Source of the DNA: Microthrixaceae bacterium
Lineage (GTDB): Bacteria > Actinomycetota > Acidimicrobiia > Acidimicrobiales > DATDAH01
Direction: 5' to 3'
Assembly: GCA_020637195.1 (NCBI GenBank)
Contig: JACJWK010000003.1
Coordinates: 190,169-254,168 of the forward strand
Length of the DNA stretch: 64,000 bases
How positions within the stretch are numbered: the stretch's first letter is position 1; each line of letters starts with the position of its first letter. This document shows, piece by piece, positions 17,797-26,700 of this stretch. The translations under genes and the position numbers were made by a program. The notes beneath the pieces are model-generated. The model saw nothing but the letters and a program-made list of their open reading frames with translations, was not told where the DNA came from and did no database searches.

Positions 17797-18546
17797 GTGG
17801 ACACGACGATCCTTGGGGCGGTGGCCGGTCTGGCGGCGGTGGGACTCGTGGTGCTCGCCGTCGCGTGGCGTCGCGACCGCTCGGAGCAGCGGTCCCGGCT
17901 GCTCGCTCTCGACGCCCGAGTCCGCGAGCTCGAGGAGCGGCCCGCGAACGCCGGCGGGGCGGCGGCCCCGGCCGGCGCGGACCCCGCCATCGCCGCGCCG
18001 CCGCCCGCAGCGGACCTGGGCGCCCCCGGGGTGCCCCTCCCTCCCGACGCCGGTGCCCCGGCCCGGGCGTCGCGCGAGTCCGACCTGCTCGCCGACCCCC
18101 AGACGGGCCTGTTCAGCGAGGGCTACTTCCGGGTCGCCCTCGACGCCCGCATCTCGGCCGCCCGCCGCCACCTGCGACCGGTGGCGGTCGTGATCCTCGA
18201 CGTCGTGCAGGGCCTCGAGTCGGGCCGGCCCGTGCCCGCCGACCCGAAGGTCGTCGCCGAGAGCATCGCCGCCACCGTGCGCGACGCCGACACCGCGTGT
18301 CGCATGGACGACGGCCGCTTCGCCCTCGTGCTGGAGGACACCCCCGAGAACGGTGCCATCTGGACCGTCGAGCGGGTGCGCCGCCGCCTGGCCGAGGCCG
18401 CGCCCGGGCAGACCCTCTGGGCGGGCGTGGCCTGCTACCCCGCGCACGCCTTCGACAGCGACGAGATCCTGAGCCAGACCGAGCAGGCGCTGCGGGCCGC
18501 CCGCGAGTGGCGCCAGGACCGCATCGAGGTCGCGATCGCCCCGTAG
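17797..18546 (+). CDS. Membrane-anchored degenerate GGDEF-like protein
   Basis: About 249 residues. One membrane helix (GAVAGLAAVGLVVLAVAW) is followed by a short coiled stretch rich in Arg/Glu, a Pro/Ala linker, and a C-terminal GGDEF-like domain that opens DPQTGLFSEGYFRVAL (compare D-x-LTGL-N-R). The signature position reads RMDDGRFALVLEDT instead of GGDEF, and the substrate-binding Asn/Asp are not conserved, so it is probably not an active diguanylate cyclase. GTG 17797 is preferred because AGGAG lies 5 nt upstream; ATG 17752 is an alternative start without a clear ribosome-binding site. Confidence 0.68.
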   Translation: MDTTILGAVAGLAAVGLVVLAVAWRRDRSEQRSRLLALDARVRELEERPANAGGAAAPAGADPAIAAPPPAADLGAPGVPLPPDAGAPARASRESDLLADPQTGLFSEGYFRVALDARISAARRHLRPVAVVILDVVQGLESGRPVPADPKVVAESIAATVRDADTACRMDDGRFALVLEDTPENGAIWTVERVRRRLAEAAPGQTLWAGVACYPAHAFDSDEILSQTEQALRAAREWRQDRIEVAIAP

Positions 18547-18573
18547 CGCGGCCGCCGCGCGCCGTCGCTCCCG

Positions 18574-18579
18574 TACCCT
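18574..18579 (+). promoter_or_regulatory. -10 box of a probable leaderless promoter
   Basis: TACCCT ends 6 nt before the GTG at 18586, supporting the short reading frame there as a real gene. Confidence 0.45.
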
Positions 18580-18585
18580 CGTCCG

Positions 18586-18765
18586 GTGCTCCGTGTCTCG
18601 ATCGCCCTGCTCGTCGCGGTCGTCGTCACGCTGCTCGTGGGGGCCTACACGCGCATCGGCGCCGTCATCTGGACGGTGCGGCCCGGCAACGGTCTCCACG
18701 ACGCCGACCTCGCCGCCGGGCTCCTGGCCGGCGCGCTGACGTACCTGCTGATCCGGCCGCGCTGA
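18586..18765 (+). CDS. Small membrane protein (59 residues)
   Basis: A 59-residue frame opening VLRVSIALLVAVVVTLLVGA, a clear membrane helix, then a short polar loop (YTRIGAVIWTVRPGNGLHDAD) and a second hydrophobic segment (LAAGLLAGALTYLLI) before a basic end (RPR). It begins 39 bp after the GGDEF-like gene. A -10-like box just upstream of the GTG and the two helices support it as a real two-pass membrane protein. No family recognised. Its last codons lie in the first unit of a short tandem repeat. Confidence 0.6.
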   Translation: MLRVSIALLVAVVVTLLVGAYTRIGAVIWTVRPGNGLHDADLAAGLLAGALTYLLIRPR

Positions 18766-18792
18766 TCCGGCCGCGCGGAATCGGCCGCGCTG
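18751..18792. repeat. Three tandem ~14-bp units at the 3' end of the small membrane protein gene
   Basis: ATCCGGCCGCGCTG, ATCCGGCCGCGCGGA and ATCGGCCGCGCTG follow one another. The first encodes the last residues of the small membrane protein; the others lie in the gap before the convergent esterase. Confidence 0.6.
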
Positions 18793-18846
18793 AGCCCGGT
18801 CACCGATCCGGGCCTCGGCGCCGCCACCGCCGGGGACGCGTCCGGG

Positions 18847-19791
18847 TCAGGCGGCGGCGAAGGCGGCGCGCAGCGCGGCGACCGAGTCGCGCTCGTGCGC
18901 CCGGGAGGACGCCAGCAGGCGGGTGAAGGCGAACGAGGCGTGGAGGTGTCCGTCGAGGCGCACGTGCGTGGTCGGCACGCCGGCCGCCTCCAGGGCCCGT
19001 GCGTAGGCCTCGCCGTCACCGCGGAGCTTGTCGTACTCGGCGGTCGTGATCCACGCCGGCGGGAGGCCGTCGTGACGGTCGGCCCGGAGCGGCGAGGCCG
19101 ACGGGTCGGTGGCGAGCGCCGGGTCGGGCAGGTAGGCGGCGAGGAACTCGTCGATCGCGGCCGCGTCGAGCAGGTAGCCGTCGGGCACCTCCCGGTGACC
19201 GGGCTGCGCCAGCGTGCAGTCGGTGACGGGGACGTCGAGCCACTGGTGGCAGAGGGCGGGTCCGCTCCGGTCACGGGCCCGGAGGGCGACGACCGCGGCC
19301 ACGTTGCCACCGGACGACTCGCCCCCCACCGCCACGCGGGCGGGGTCGACGCCGAGGGCACGGGCGTCCTCGACGAGGCGACACAGCGCCGTGTAGCCGT
19401 CGTCCGGCGCGGTGGGGAACTGGCACTCGGGCGCGAGCCGGTACTCGACCGAGGCCACGACGCAGTCGGCGTCCACGCAGACGGTGCGACAGCGGGGGTC
19501 GCGCTCGTCGAGGGTGCCGACGCACCAGCCGCCGCCGTGGAAGAACACGTACAGGGGGTGCGGACCCGGTGTGGGGGGTCGGTAGAGGCGCACCCGGATG
19601 CGCCCGCCGTCCACGGCCACCGACCGGTCCTCGATCGAGCGGGGTCGTGGCCCGGGCTGCATGACCAGCCACCCGCCCCGGCGGGCGAGCCGCGCCTCCT
19701 GGGCGCGCCGCTCGACGATGGGGCCCGAGCGGTGACGGTCGGCGAGCCGACCGAGCGCGACCAGCGGCCGGAGGCGGGGCTCGAGCGGCAC
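18847..19791 (-). CDS. Alpha/beta hydrolase (HSL-type esterase)
   Basis: 314 residues of the hormone-sensitive-lipase family. The oxyanion motif HGGGW is followed by the nucleophile elbow GESSGGN (catalytic Ser), then the acid in DGLPPAWITTAEYDKLRGDGEAY and the late histidine in LDGHLHASFAF. These enzymes hydrolyse short or medium carboxylic esters. There is no signal peptide. GTG 19791 is supported by TACGGT ending 6 nt upstream. It is divergent from the thioredoxin operon with 149 bp between. The natural substrate is not indicated. Confidence 0.9.
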   Translation of the reverse strand: MPLEPRLRPLVALGRLADRHRSGPIVERRAQEARLARRGGWLVMQPGPRPRSIEDRSVAVDGGRIRVRLYRPPTPGPHPLYVFFHGGGWCVGTLDERDPRCRTVCVDADCVVASVEYRLAPECQFPTAPDDGYTALCRLVEDARALGVDPARVAVGGESSGGNVAAVVALRARDRSGPALCHQWLDVPVTDCTLAQPGHREVPDGYLLDAAAIDEFLAAYLPDPALATDPSASPLRADRHDGLPPAWITTAEYDKLRGDGEAYARALEAAGVPTTHVRLDGHLHASFAFTRLLASSRAHERDSVAALRAAFAAA

Positions 19792-19797
19792 TCACCC

Positions 19798-19803
19798 ACC
19801 GTA
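19798..19803 (-). promoter_or_regulatory. -10 box of a probable leaderless promoter
   Basis: On the minus strand TACGGT ends 6 nt before the GTG start of the esterase at 19791. Confidence 0.45.
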
Positions 19804-19860
19804 GCGAGCGGGTCGCCGGGCGGGTAGAGAGGAGGTGGCGCACGGCGGGCAAGCCCCGGG

Positions 19861-19889
19861 TTGTATACCCCCAGGGGTACCTGTACGCT
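19861..19889 (+). promoter_or_regulatory. Promoter with a CsoR-like operator in its spacer
   Basis: TTGTAT (19861-19866) and TACGCT (19884-19889) are separated by exactly 17 bp and form a plausible -35/-10 pair. The palindrome TACCCC-CA-GGGGTA (19866-19879) fills the spacer. C-run/G-run palindromes flanked by TA are typical operators of CsoR/CstR-family (DUF156) repressors, which sense copper or persulfides. The downstream operon is thioredoxin plus a small membrane protein. The repressor gene is not in the window. Confidence 0.6.
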
Positions 19890-19940
19890 GGTTCCCGACG
19901 CCCATCCACCCGACCCCACCCCACCCGAGGTTCCTTCCCC

Positions 19941-20315
19941 ATGGCCACCACCGAGCTCACCGCCGACACCTTCGAGACCACCGTCGCCGACGGCATCGTG
20001 TTCGTCGACTGGTGGGCGTCCTGGTGCGGCCCCTGCCGCATGTTCGCCCCGATCTTCGAGGCCGCGTCCGAGCAGCACCCCGACATCACGTTCGCGAAGG
20101 TCGACACCGAGGCGGAGCAGTCCCTCGCCGGCTCCGCAGGGATCATGTCCATCCCCACCCTCATGATCTTCCGCGACGGCATCCTGCTCTTCTCGCAGCC
20201 CGGGGCCCTGCCCGCGGCCGCCCTCGACGACCTGATCGCCCAGGTCCGCGCGCTCGACATGGACGAGGTGCGGGCGCAGGTCGAGCGCGAGAAGGCCGAG
20301 CAGGCCGCCTCCTGA
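19941..20315 (+). CDS. trxA: Thioredoxin
   Basis: 124 residues with the canonical active site W28-C29-G30-P31-C32, preceded by VFVDWWASW and followed by the cis-proline segment SIPTLMIFRDG. It reduces protein disulfides in the cytoplasm. The C-terminus carries about 15 extra charged residues (EVRAQVEREKAEQAAS). The gene is first in a two-gene operon whose stop overlaps the next start as TGATG. A CsoR-like operator in its promoter suggests induction by copper or reactive sulfur rather than a housekeeping role. Confidence 0.95.
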   Translation: MATTELTADTFETTVADGIVFVDWWASWCGPCRMFAPIFEAASEQHPDITFAKVDTEAEQSLAGSAGIMSIPTLMIFRDGILLFSQPGALPAAALDDLIAQVRALDMDEVRAQVEREKAEQAAS

Positions 20316-20554
20316 TGTGCTCGCTGTCGCGCTACGTCGTCATCGGCGGGTTCACCGCCATGGCGGCGGCCACCGCCGCCGGGAGCGACGTCGTGGGCCT
20401 GCTCGCGGGCGCGGTCGCCGTCGCCCTGACGATGGCGGCCACGCGCCGCTGGCCCGGCCTCGGCGGGTCGTGCGCGCTGCCGCCGCCCGACACGGGCGCC
20501 GACGCGACCGACGACCCCCGCACCGCCGAGGACGCCACGGTCACCCTGCGCTGA
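20315..20554 (+). CDS. Small membrane protein co-translated with thioredoxin (DUF2892-like)
   Basis: 79 residues. MCSLSRYVVIGGFTAMAA begins a first hydrophobic segment, and VVGLLAGAVAVALTMAA is a second. Then comes GLGGSCALPPPD with one cysteine and an acidic tail. The layout of two helices followed by a Gly-x-Cys motif resembles DUF2892/YgaP-type membrane proteins, but the match is weak. Its ATG overlaps the thioredoxin TGA by one base, so the two are translationally coupled. Such proteins often accompany rhodanese or thioredoxin genes under CsoR/CstR-type control. Confidence 0.65.
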   Translation: MCSLSRYVVIGGFTAMAAATAAGSDVVGLLAGAVAVALTMAATRRWPGLGGSCALPPPDTGADATDDPRTAEDATVTLR

Positions 20555-20571
20555 CCGTCACACCCGCGGCG

Positions 20572-20577
20572 TAGGTT
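20572..20577 (+). promoter_or_regulatory. -10 box of a probable leaderless promoter
   Basis: TAGGTT ends 7 nt before the ATG at 20585 of the AddB-like gene. Confidence 0.45.
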
Positions 20578-20584
20578 TCGGTCG

Positions 20585-23500
20585 ATGACCGAGCCCGCCG
20601 CCGCCCACCCCGTCGTGCGCCAGGTCGCGTACGGGCGGCCGGCCACCGAGGCGCTGGCCGAGGCCATCGCGACGGCCAAGCGCTCCCACCCGCTCGACCC
20701 CGTCACGGTGGTCGTGTCGTCCAACCTCGCAGGGCTCTCGGCGCGCCGTCTCGTCGGCGGTGGCACCGTCGGGCGTGGCGCGCGCCCGGGCCTGGCCAAC
20801 GTGTCGTTCCTCACCCCGCTGCGCCTGGCCGAGCTGCTGGTCGCCGACGCCCTGCCCGGGCACCCCCTCACCAACGCCGCGCTCGCCGCGGCGGCCCGGG
20901 TCGTCCTGCGGCGCCGGCCCGAGCCGTTCGGCCGCGTCGCCGACCACCACGCCAGCGAGGCGGCGGTGGTCGGCCTCTACGCCGAGCTCAGCCGCCTGCG
21001 TCCGGCGACGCTCGCCCAGCTCGAGGGCCGCGACGACCGCACCGCCACGCTGGTGGCCGTCCACCGTGCCGTCGAGCAGGCGCTGCGCGGCCAGTTCTCC
21101 GACGAGGACGCCCGGGCGCACACCGCCGCCGAGCGCGTCGCCACGGACCCCGCGGCGGCGGCCGCGCTCGGCCACCTCGTGTGGTTCCTGCCCGAGCGCC
21201 TCACGCCGGCCCAGGCGGCGCTGATCGCCGCGGCCGTCCGGGCCGTCCCCACCCAGGTCGTCGTCGGGTGCACCGGCGACGAGGACGCGGACGCCGCCGT
21301 CCGCCGCGCCTGCCGCGACGCCGGCGTCGACCTCGCCCGCGACCCCGGGTCGTCCGGCGCCGCCGTCCGGGCCGAGCCGCCCACCGGCACCCGGATCATC
21401 AGCGTCTCCGATCCCGACGAGGAGGTGCGGGCGGCCTGCCGCGAGGTCCTCGCCCTCGCCGAGGCGGGCACGCCCCTCGACCGCATCGGGGTGCTGTATC
21501 CCACGCCCGACCCGTACGCCCGTGCCCTCCACGAGCAGTTCGACGCGGCCGGCATCCCCCACAACGGACCCGCCCGCACGCGCCTGGCCGACGGCGTGGT
21601 CGGGCGCACCCTGCTGGGGGCGCTCGCCCTGCCCGAGCGGGACTGGGGCCGCGCCGACGTCCTGGCCGTGGCCAGCGCCGGGCCGCTCCGCCACGACGGT
21701 GCCGTCGTGCCCGCCAGCGCCTGGGAGACCCTGTCGCGTGCCGCCGGCGTGCTGGGCGGGCTCGACGACTGGTCCACCAAGCTCGACGCGCTCGCCGGCC
21801 AGCGCGAGGAGCGCCACCGCCTCCTGGCCGAGGACCCGGCCACCAGCCCGGGCTACCTCGCCGGCCTGCTCGACGACGCCCACCGCGCCCGCGACCTCGC
21901 CCGATGGGTCCACGACCTGTCGGAGCAGGTCGGCGCCGTCGACCGGGCCGACGGCTGGGCCGACAAGGTCGACCGGGCGCGGGCCCTGCTCGAGCACCTC
22001 CTGGGCCGCGCCGGGAGCCGGCGGGGCTGGCCCGAGCACGAGCTCGCCGCCGCCGAGCGCGTCGAGGCGGCCCTCGCCCGGCTCACGCTGCTCGACGGGC
22101 TCGACCCCCATCCCGCCACCGTCACGTTCCGCCGCGCCGTCGAGGCCGAGCTGGACGAGCCCACCGGCCGATCGGGACGCTTCGGCCACGGCGTGCTCCA
22201 CGGCCCGCTGGCCATGGCCCCGGGGCTCGACCTGGACGCCGTGCTCGTGCTGGGGATGGCCGAGGGCACGTGCCCGAGCACCCGCGCCGAGGACGCCCTG
22301 CTGCCCGACGACGTCCGGGCCGCCACCGGCGACGAGCTCCTCACCCGCGACGAGCGCCTCCGCCGGCAGCACCGGCACCTGCTCGCCGCCCTGGACGCCG
22401 GGCGAGCACACCGGATCCTGGTGTTCCCGCGCGGCGATCTGCGCGGCAGTCGCACCCGCCTCCCGTCGCGCTGGCTGCTCGCCACCGCCACGGCGCTCCG
22501 GGGCGAGCGCGTGCACAGCACCGACTTCGCCTCGCTGGGCGCGCCGGTGGTCGACGAGGTGCGGTCGTTCGCCGACGGCCTCACCGCCACGCCGGCCGCG
22601 GTGTCGCTCGTCGAGCGCGACCTCGCCACCCTCGAGGCCCGCCGGCGCGCCGGCCTCGAGCCCGCCGACGCGCCCTTCGCCGGAGCCGACCTGCGCCGCG
22701 GCCTGGTCGCGCAGGCGGCCCGGCGCAGCGAGCACCTCACGGAGTGGGACGGCAACCTCGCCGGCCTCCCCGTCCCCAGCCCGTCCGCGGGCAAGCGCCT
22801 GTCGGCCAGCGCGATGCAGGCGTGGGCCTCCTGCCCGTTCCGCTACTTCCTCGGCCAGGTGCTGGGCCTGGCCGAGCGTCCCGAGCCCGAGACCGTCACC
22901 ACCATCTCCGCGCTCGACCGCGGCACCCTCCTGCACGAGATCCTCGATCGGTTCGTGCGCGAGGCGATCGAGCGCCCGGACGGGCCACCCTCGCCGGACG
23001 AGCCGTGGCCCACGGCCGACCGCGCCCGACTCCGACAGATCGCCGCCGAGGCGTTCGCCCGCTTCCGGGGCGAGGGCCGCACCGGCCGAGACCTCCTGTG
23101 GCGGTTGGAGCAGCGGTTCCTGCTCGGCGACCTCGACCACTTCCTCGACGACGACGACGCCCGCCGCGCCGCGCTCCGGTCCACCCCGCTGGCGGTGGAG
23201 CAGCCGTTCGGGATCGACGGGGTCGAGCCGCTGCGGATCGAGCTCGACGACGGTCGGGTGCTGGCGTTCCGCGGGTACATCGACCGGGTCGACACGACCG
23301 CCGACGGGGGCCACGTCGTCATCGACTACAAGAGCGGCAAGGGCGACGCCTACCGCGGGCTCGCCGACGATCCCGTGCTGGCCGGCACCGCCCTCCAGCT
23401 CGGGCTGTACGCGGAAGCCGTGTCCCGGCAGCGCGGGGGCGAGGCGTCGAGCTACTTCTGGATGCTCGGCGAACGCGGCGGGTACGCGCTGCACGGCGGG

Positions 23501-23770
23501 CCGTGGGACGACGAGCGCCGCGCCCGATTCCGCGACGTGCTCGCGGCCATCACCGACGGCATCGAAGCCGGCACCTTCGCGGCCCGGCCCGGCGAGTACG
23601 TCAGCTTCTGGCGGACCCACGACAACTGCGGGTTCTGCGACTTCGACCGCCTCTGCCCCCGGGACCGCGACGAGCACGAGCTCGCCAAGGCCGCCGCACC
23701 CGAACTGGCCGTGCTCCGACGGCTGGCTCTGCCCGTGGCCGCCGACGACGAGAGCGCGCCGGACCGATGA
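20585..23770 (+). CDS. AddB-like helicase-nuclease subunit with probable Fe-S cluster
   Basis: 1061 residues. The N-terminal two thirds resemble a UvrD-like helicase fold but no Walker A (GxGKT) is visible, so the motor appears inactive. The C-terminal third is a PD-(D/E)xK nuclease of the RecB type: LLHEILDRFVREA, then VIDYKSGKG with D914 and K916. C750 (WASCPFRYF) and C1015-x2-C1018-x5-C1024 (CGFCDFDRLC) form the four-cysteine iron-sulfur pattern known from AddB. It should act with the next gene in end resection and recombination. The ATG of that gene overlaps this stop (ATGA). Confidence 0.85.
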   Translation: MTEPAAAHPVVRQVAYGRPATEALAEAIATAKRSHPLDPVTVVVSSNLAGLSARRLVGGGTVGRGARPGLANVSFLTPLRLAELLVADALPGHPLTNAALAAAARVVLRRRPEPFGRVADHHASEAAVVGLYAELSRLRPATLAQLEGRDDRTATLVAVHRAVEQALRGQFSDEDARAHTAAERVATDPAAAAALGHLVWFLPERLTPAQAALIAAAVRAVPTQVVVGCTGDEDADAAVRRACRDAGVDLARDPGSSGAAVRAEPPTGTRIISVSDPDEEVRAACREVLALAEAGTPLDRIGVLYPTPDPYARALHEQFDAAGIPHNGPARTRLADGVVGRTLLGALALPERDWGRADVLAVASAGPLRHDGAVVPASAWETLSRAAGVLGGLDDWSTKLDALAGQREERHRLLAEDPATSPGYLAGLLDDAHRARDLARWVHDLSEQVGAVDRADGWADKVDRARALLEHLLGRAGSRRGWPEHELAAAERVEAALARLTLLDGLDPHPATVTFRRAVEAELDEPTGRSGRFGHGVLHGPLAMAPGLDLDAVLVLGMAEGTCPSTRAEDALLPDDVRAATGDELLTRDERLRRQHRHLLAALDAGRAHRILVFPRGDLRGSRTRLPSRWLLATATALRGERVHSTDFASLGAPVVDEVRSFADGLTATPAAVSLVERDLATLEARRRAGLEPADAPFAGADLRRGLVAQAARRSEHLTEWDGNLAGLPVPSPSAGKRLSASAMQAWASCPFRYFLGQVLGLAERPEPETVTTISALDRGTLLHEILDRFVREAIERPDGPPSPDEPWPTADRARLRQIAAEAFARFRGEGRTGRDLLWRLEQRFLLGDLDHFLDDDDARRAALRSTPLAVEQPFGIDGVEPLRIELDDGRVLAFRGYIDRVDTTADGGHVVIDYKSGKGDAYRGLADDPVLAGTALQLGLYAEAVSRQRGGEASSYFWMLGERGGYALHGGPWDDERRARFRDVLAAITDGIEAGTFAARPGEYVSFWRTHDNCGFCDFDRLCPRDRDEHELAKAAAPELAVLRRLALPVAADDESAPDR

Positions 23771-26700
23771 GCACCCCTCCCGCACCGGTCGACGCCGCCG
23801 AGCGCGAGCGGATCTCCCGCACGGGCCTGCGCGAGACGCTGTTCGTCGAGGCCGGCGCCGGTACGGGCAAGACCACCCAACTGGTGGCGCGCGTCACGAA
23901 CCTGGTGCTCCGCGAGGGCGTCCCGCTGCGCCACATCGCGGCCATCACCTTCACCGAGGCGGCGGGCGCCGAGCTGCGCGACCGCATCCGCCAGGAGCTC
24001 GAGGTCCTCCTCGAGGACGCCACCGACGACCGCGAGCGCGACGCCATCGAGGCCGCGCTCGCGGACACCGACGCGGCCGCCATCGGCACCCTCCACTCGT
24101 TCGCCCTGCGCATCCTGGGCGAGCATCCCCTCGACGTCGGCCTCCCGCCTCGGGTCGAGGTGCTCGACGAGGTCAGCTCGCAGCTCGCATTCGAGGACCG
24201 GTGGGCCGAGTTCCTCGACGAGCTGTTCGACGACCCCTCGGCGGAGGAGCTCGTGCTCACCGCCACCCTGCTCCGCATCCACATCGACGGCCTCCCGACG
24301 CAGGCGTCGCTGCGCGACGTCGCCGCCGTGTTCAGCGACAACTGGGACCGCCTCGACCCCGACGAGCCCGACCCCGGCCCACTCCCCGAGCTCGACCTCG
24401 GTCCGCTGCGTCGGGCCGTGGACGCCGTCGAGGCCCTGCTGCCGTCGTGCACCGACGAGCAGGACCTGCTCTTCCGGAAGCTCACCACCGCCTGGCTGCC
24501 GCAGGCGCGCGCCATCCTCGACGCCACCGACCCCTACCAGCAGGTGGCCGCGCTCCGCGACCACGCCGCCGCGTGGAAGGGCGGCTCGTCGGGCCGCAAG
24601 GACCGGTGGACCGAGGTCGCCACGGTCCGCACCGCGGTCGACCAGCTCGGCGCCGCCGGGCGCGCCCTGCTCACGTCGCGGATCGACGACGTGCTGGCGC
24701 GGCTGCGCGTGCGCCTGGCGCGCTTCACCCACGCCGAGGCCGAGCGGCGCCGACGCGAGGGGCGCCTCGAGTTCCACGACCTGCTCGTGCTCGCCCGCGA
24801 GCTCGTACGCACCAGCGAGCGCGCCCGGCGCGCCCTGCACGAGCGCTACCGACGCCTGCTGCTCGACGAGTTCCAGGACACGGACCCCATCCAGATCGAG
24901 GTGGCCACCCGCATCGCGGCCGCGGTCACCGATCCGGCGGCCACGCCGCGCTGGGCCGACGTGCCGGTCGATCCGGGCCGCCTGTTCTTCGTCGGCGATC
25001 CGAAGCAGTCCATCTACCGGTTCCGCCGCGCCGACATCCGGCTGTTCCTCGAGGCCCGGGCAGCCTTCGCCGGCGGCGAGCCCGTCGCCCTCGTGCAGAA
25101 CTTCCGCACGGTGGGACCCATCCTCGACTGGGTCAACCACGTCTTCACGTCGGTGATGCCCGACGAGGTCCCCGCGGCCCAGCCCGCCTACCGGGCGCTC
25201 GCCGCCGCCCGGGCGACCAGCGACCACGGCGACCACCGCGTCGTCCTGCTGGGCGGCGAGCGGCCGAAGGCCCTGCGGGCCGCCGACCTGCGGGCGGAGG
25301 AAGCCGCCGACGTCGCCCGCGCCGTCGCCGCCATCCGGGACGACCCCGACGCCTGGCCGGTCCACGACGACCGGGCCCCCGACGACGCCGCCGCGTGGCG
25401 CGCCGCCGCGCTGTCCGACGTCACGGTGCTCCTGCCCACCCGCACCTCCCTCGGCCAGCTCGAGGACGCCCTCGACGACCTGGCCGTCCCCTACCGGGTC
25501 GACACCGGCACGCTCGTGTACGACACGCAGGAGGTGCGCGACGCCCTCAGCGCGCTCCGGGCCATCGACGACCCCACCGATCGGGTGGCCCTGGTCGCCG
25601 CCCTGCGCTCGCCGCTGTACGCGTGCTCCGACGCCGACCTGTTCACCTACGTCGCCGCCCGCGGCGAGTGGACCCTGCGCCGCCCGCCGCCCGACCGGTT
25701 GGCACCCGACCATCCGGTGGTGACGGGCCTCGCCCACCTCCGCGCGCTGGCCGCCAGACGGTGGTGGCTCGAACCGAGCGCGATGCTGCAGCAGCTGTTC
25801 GACGACCGCCAGGCCTTCGCGCTCGGGTTGGGCCACCGGCGACCCCGGGAGGTGTGGCGTCGGCTGCGCTTCCTCGTCGACCAGGCCCGCCAGTTCGAGG
25901 AGGCGGGCGGGCACGGGCTGCGGTCCTTCCTGCGCTGGGCCGACCTCCAGTCCCGCGAGACCAGCCGGGTCCACGAGCCCCTGCTGCCCGAGACCGACGA
26001 CGAGGCGGTGTCCATCAAGACCGTCCACGGGGCGAAGGGGCTCGAGTTCCCCATCACCGTGGTCAGCGGGCTCACCACCCGCGCGGGCACCGGCCGGCGG
26101 GGCGTCACCGTGGTGTGGGACGAGGACGACCTGCGGCCCGGCATCGGCTTCCGCAAGGACACCAGCACCGCCAACTTCGACCGCCAGGCCGAGTACGAGG
26201 CCGAGATGGACGGGCACGAGCGCCAGCGCCTCCTCTACGTCGCGTGCACGCGGGCCCGCGATCACCTGATCGTGTGCACGCACCACCACGAGGGCGCCGA
26301 CTGCCACGGCGCCACCCTGGCCCGCGCCAGCGCCGACCTCGACGAGGCCATCGTCCGCCGCCTCCCCGACGACCTCGTCGTCGGTGTCCCGGTGGCCGCG
26401 CCCGCCCCGGCCGACGCTCCGGTCGACGACGACCGGCCGCGGTGGCGCAGCCGTCGCGCCGCCCTGCTGCGGCGCACCCGGGACCCCCGGGTGCTCTCGG
26501 CCACGGCGGTGGCCCGCCTCGGTCGCGCCGACGAGGGACCCGGGGCCGGGGCGCTCGGCGACACGGCGGCCGACGGGCGGGTCCCGGACGACGACTCGCT
26601 CGACGACCTGCTCGCGAGCGAGCTGCGCGACGACGCCGCGTCGGACGACGGAGGTCGTCCGGCCTTCGCCCGCCGGCGCGGGCGGGCCGGGACCGCCGTC

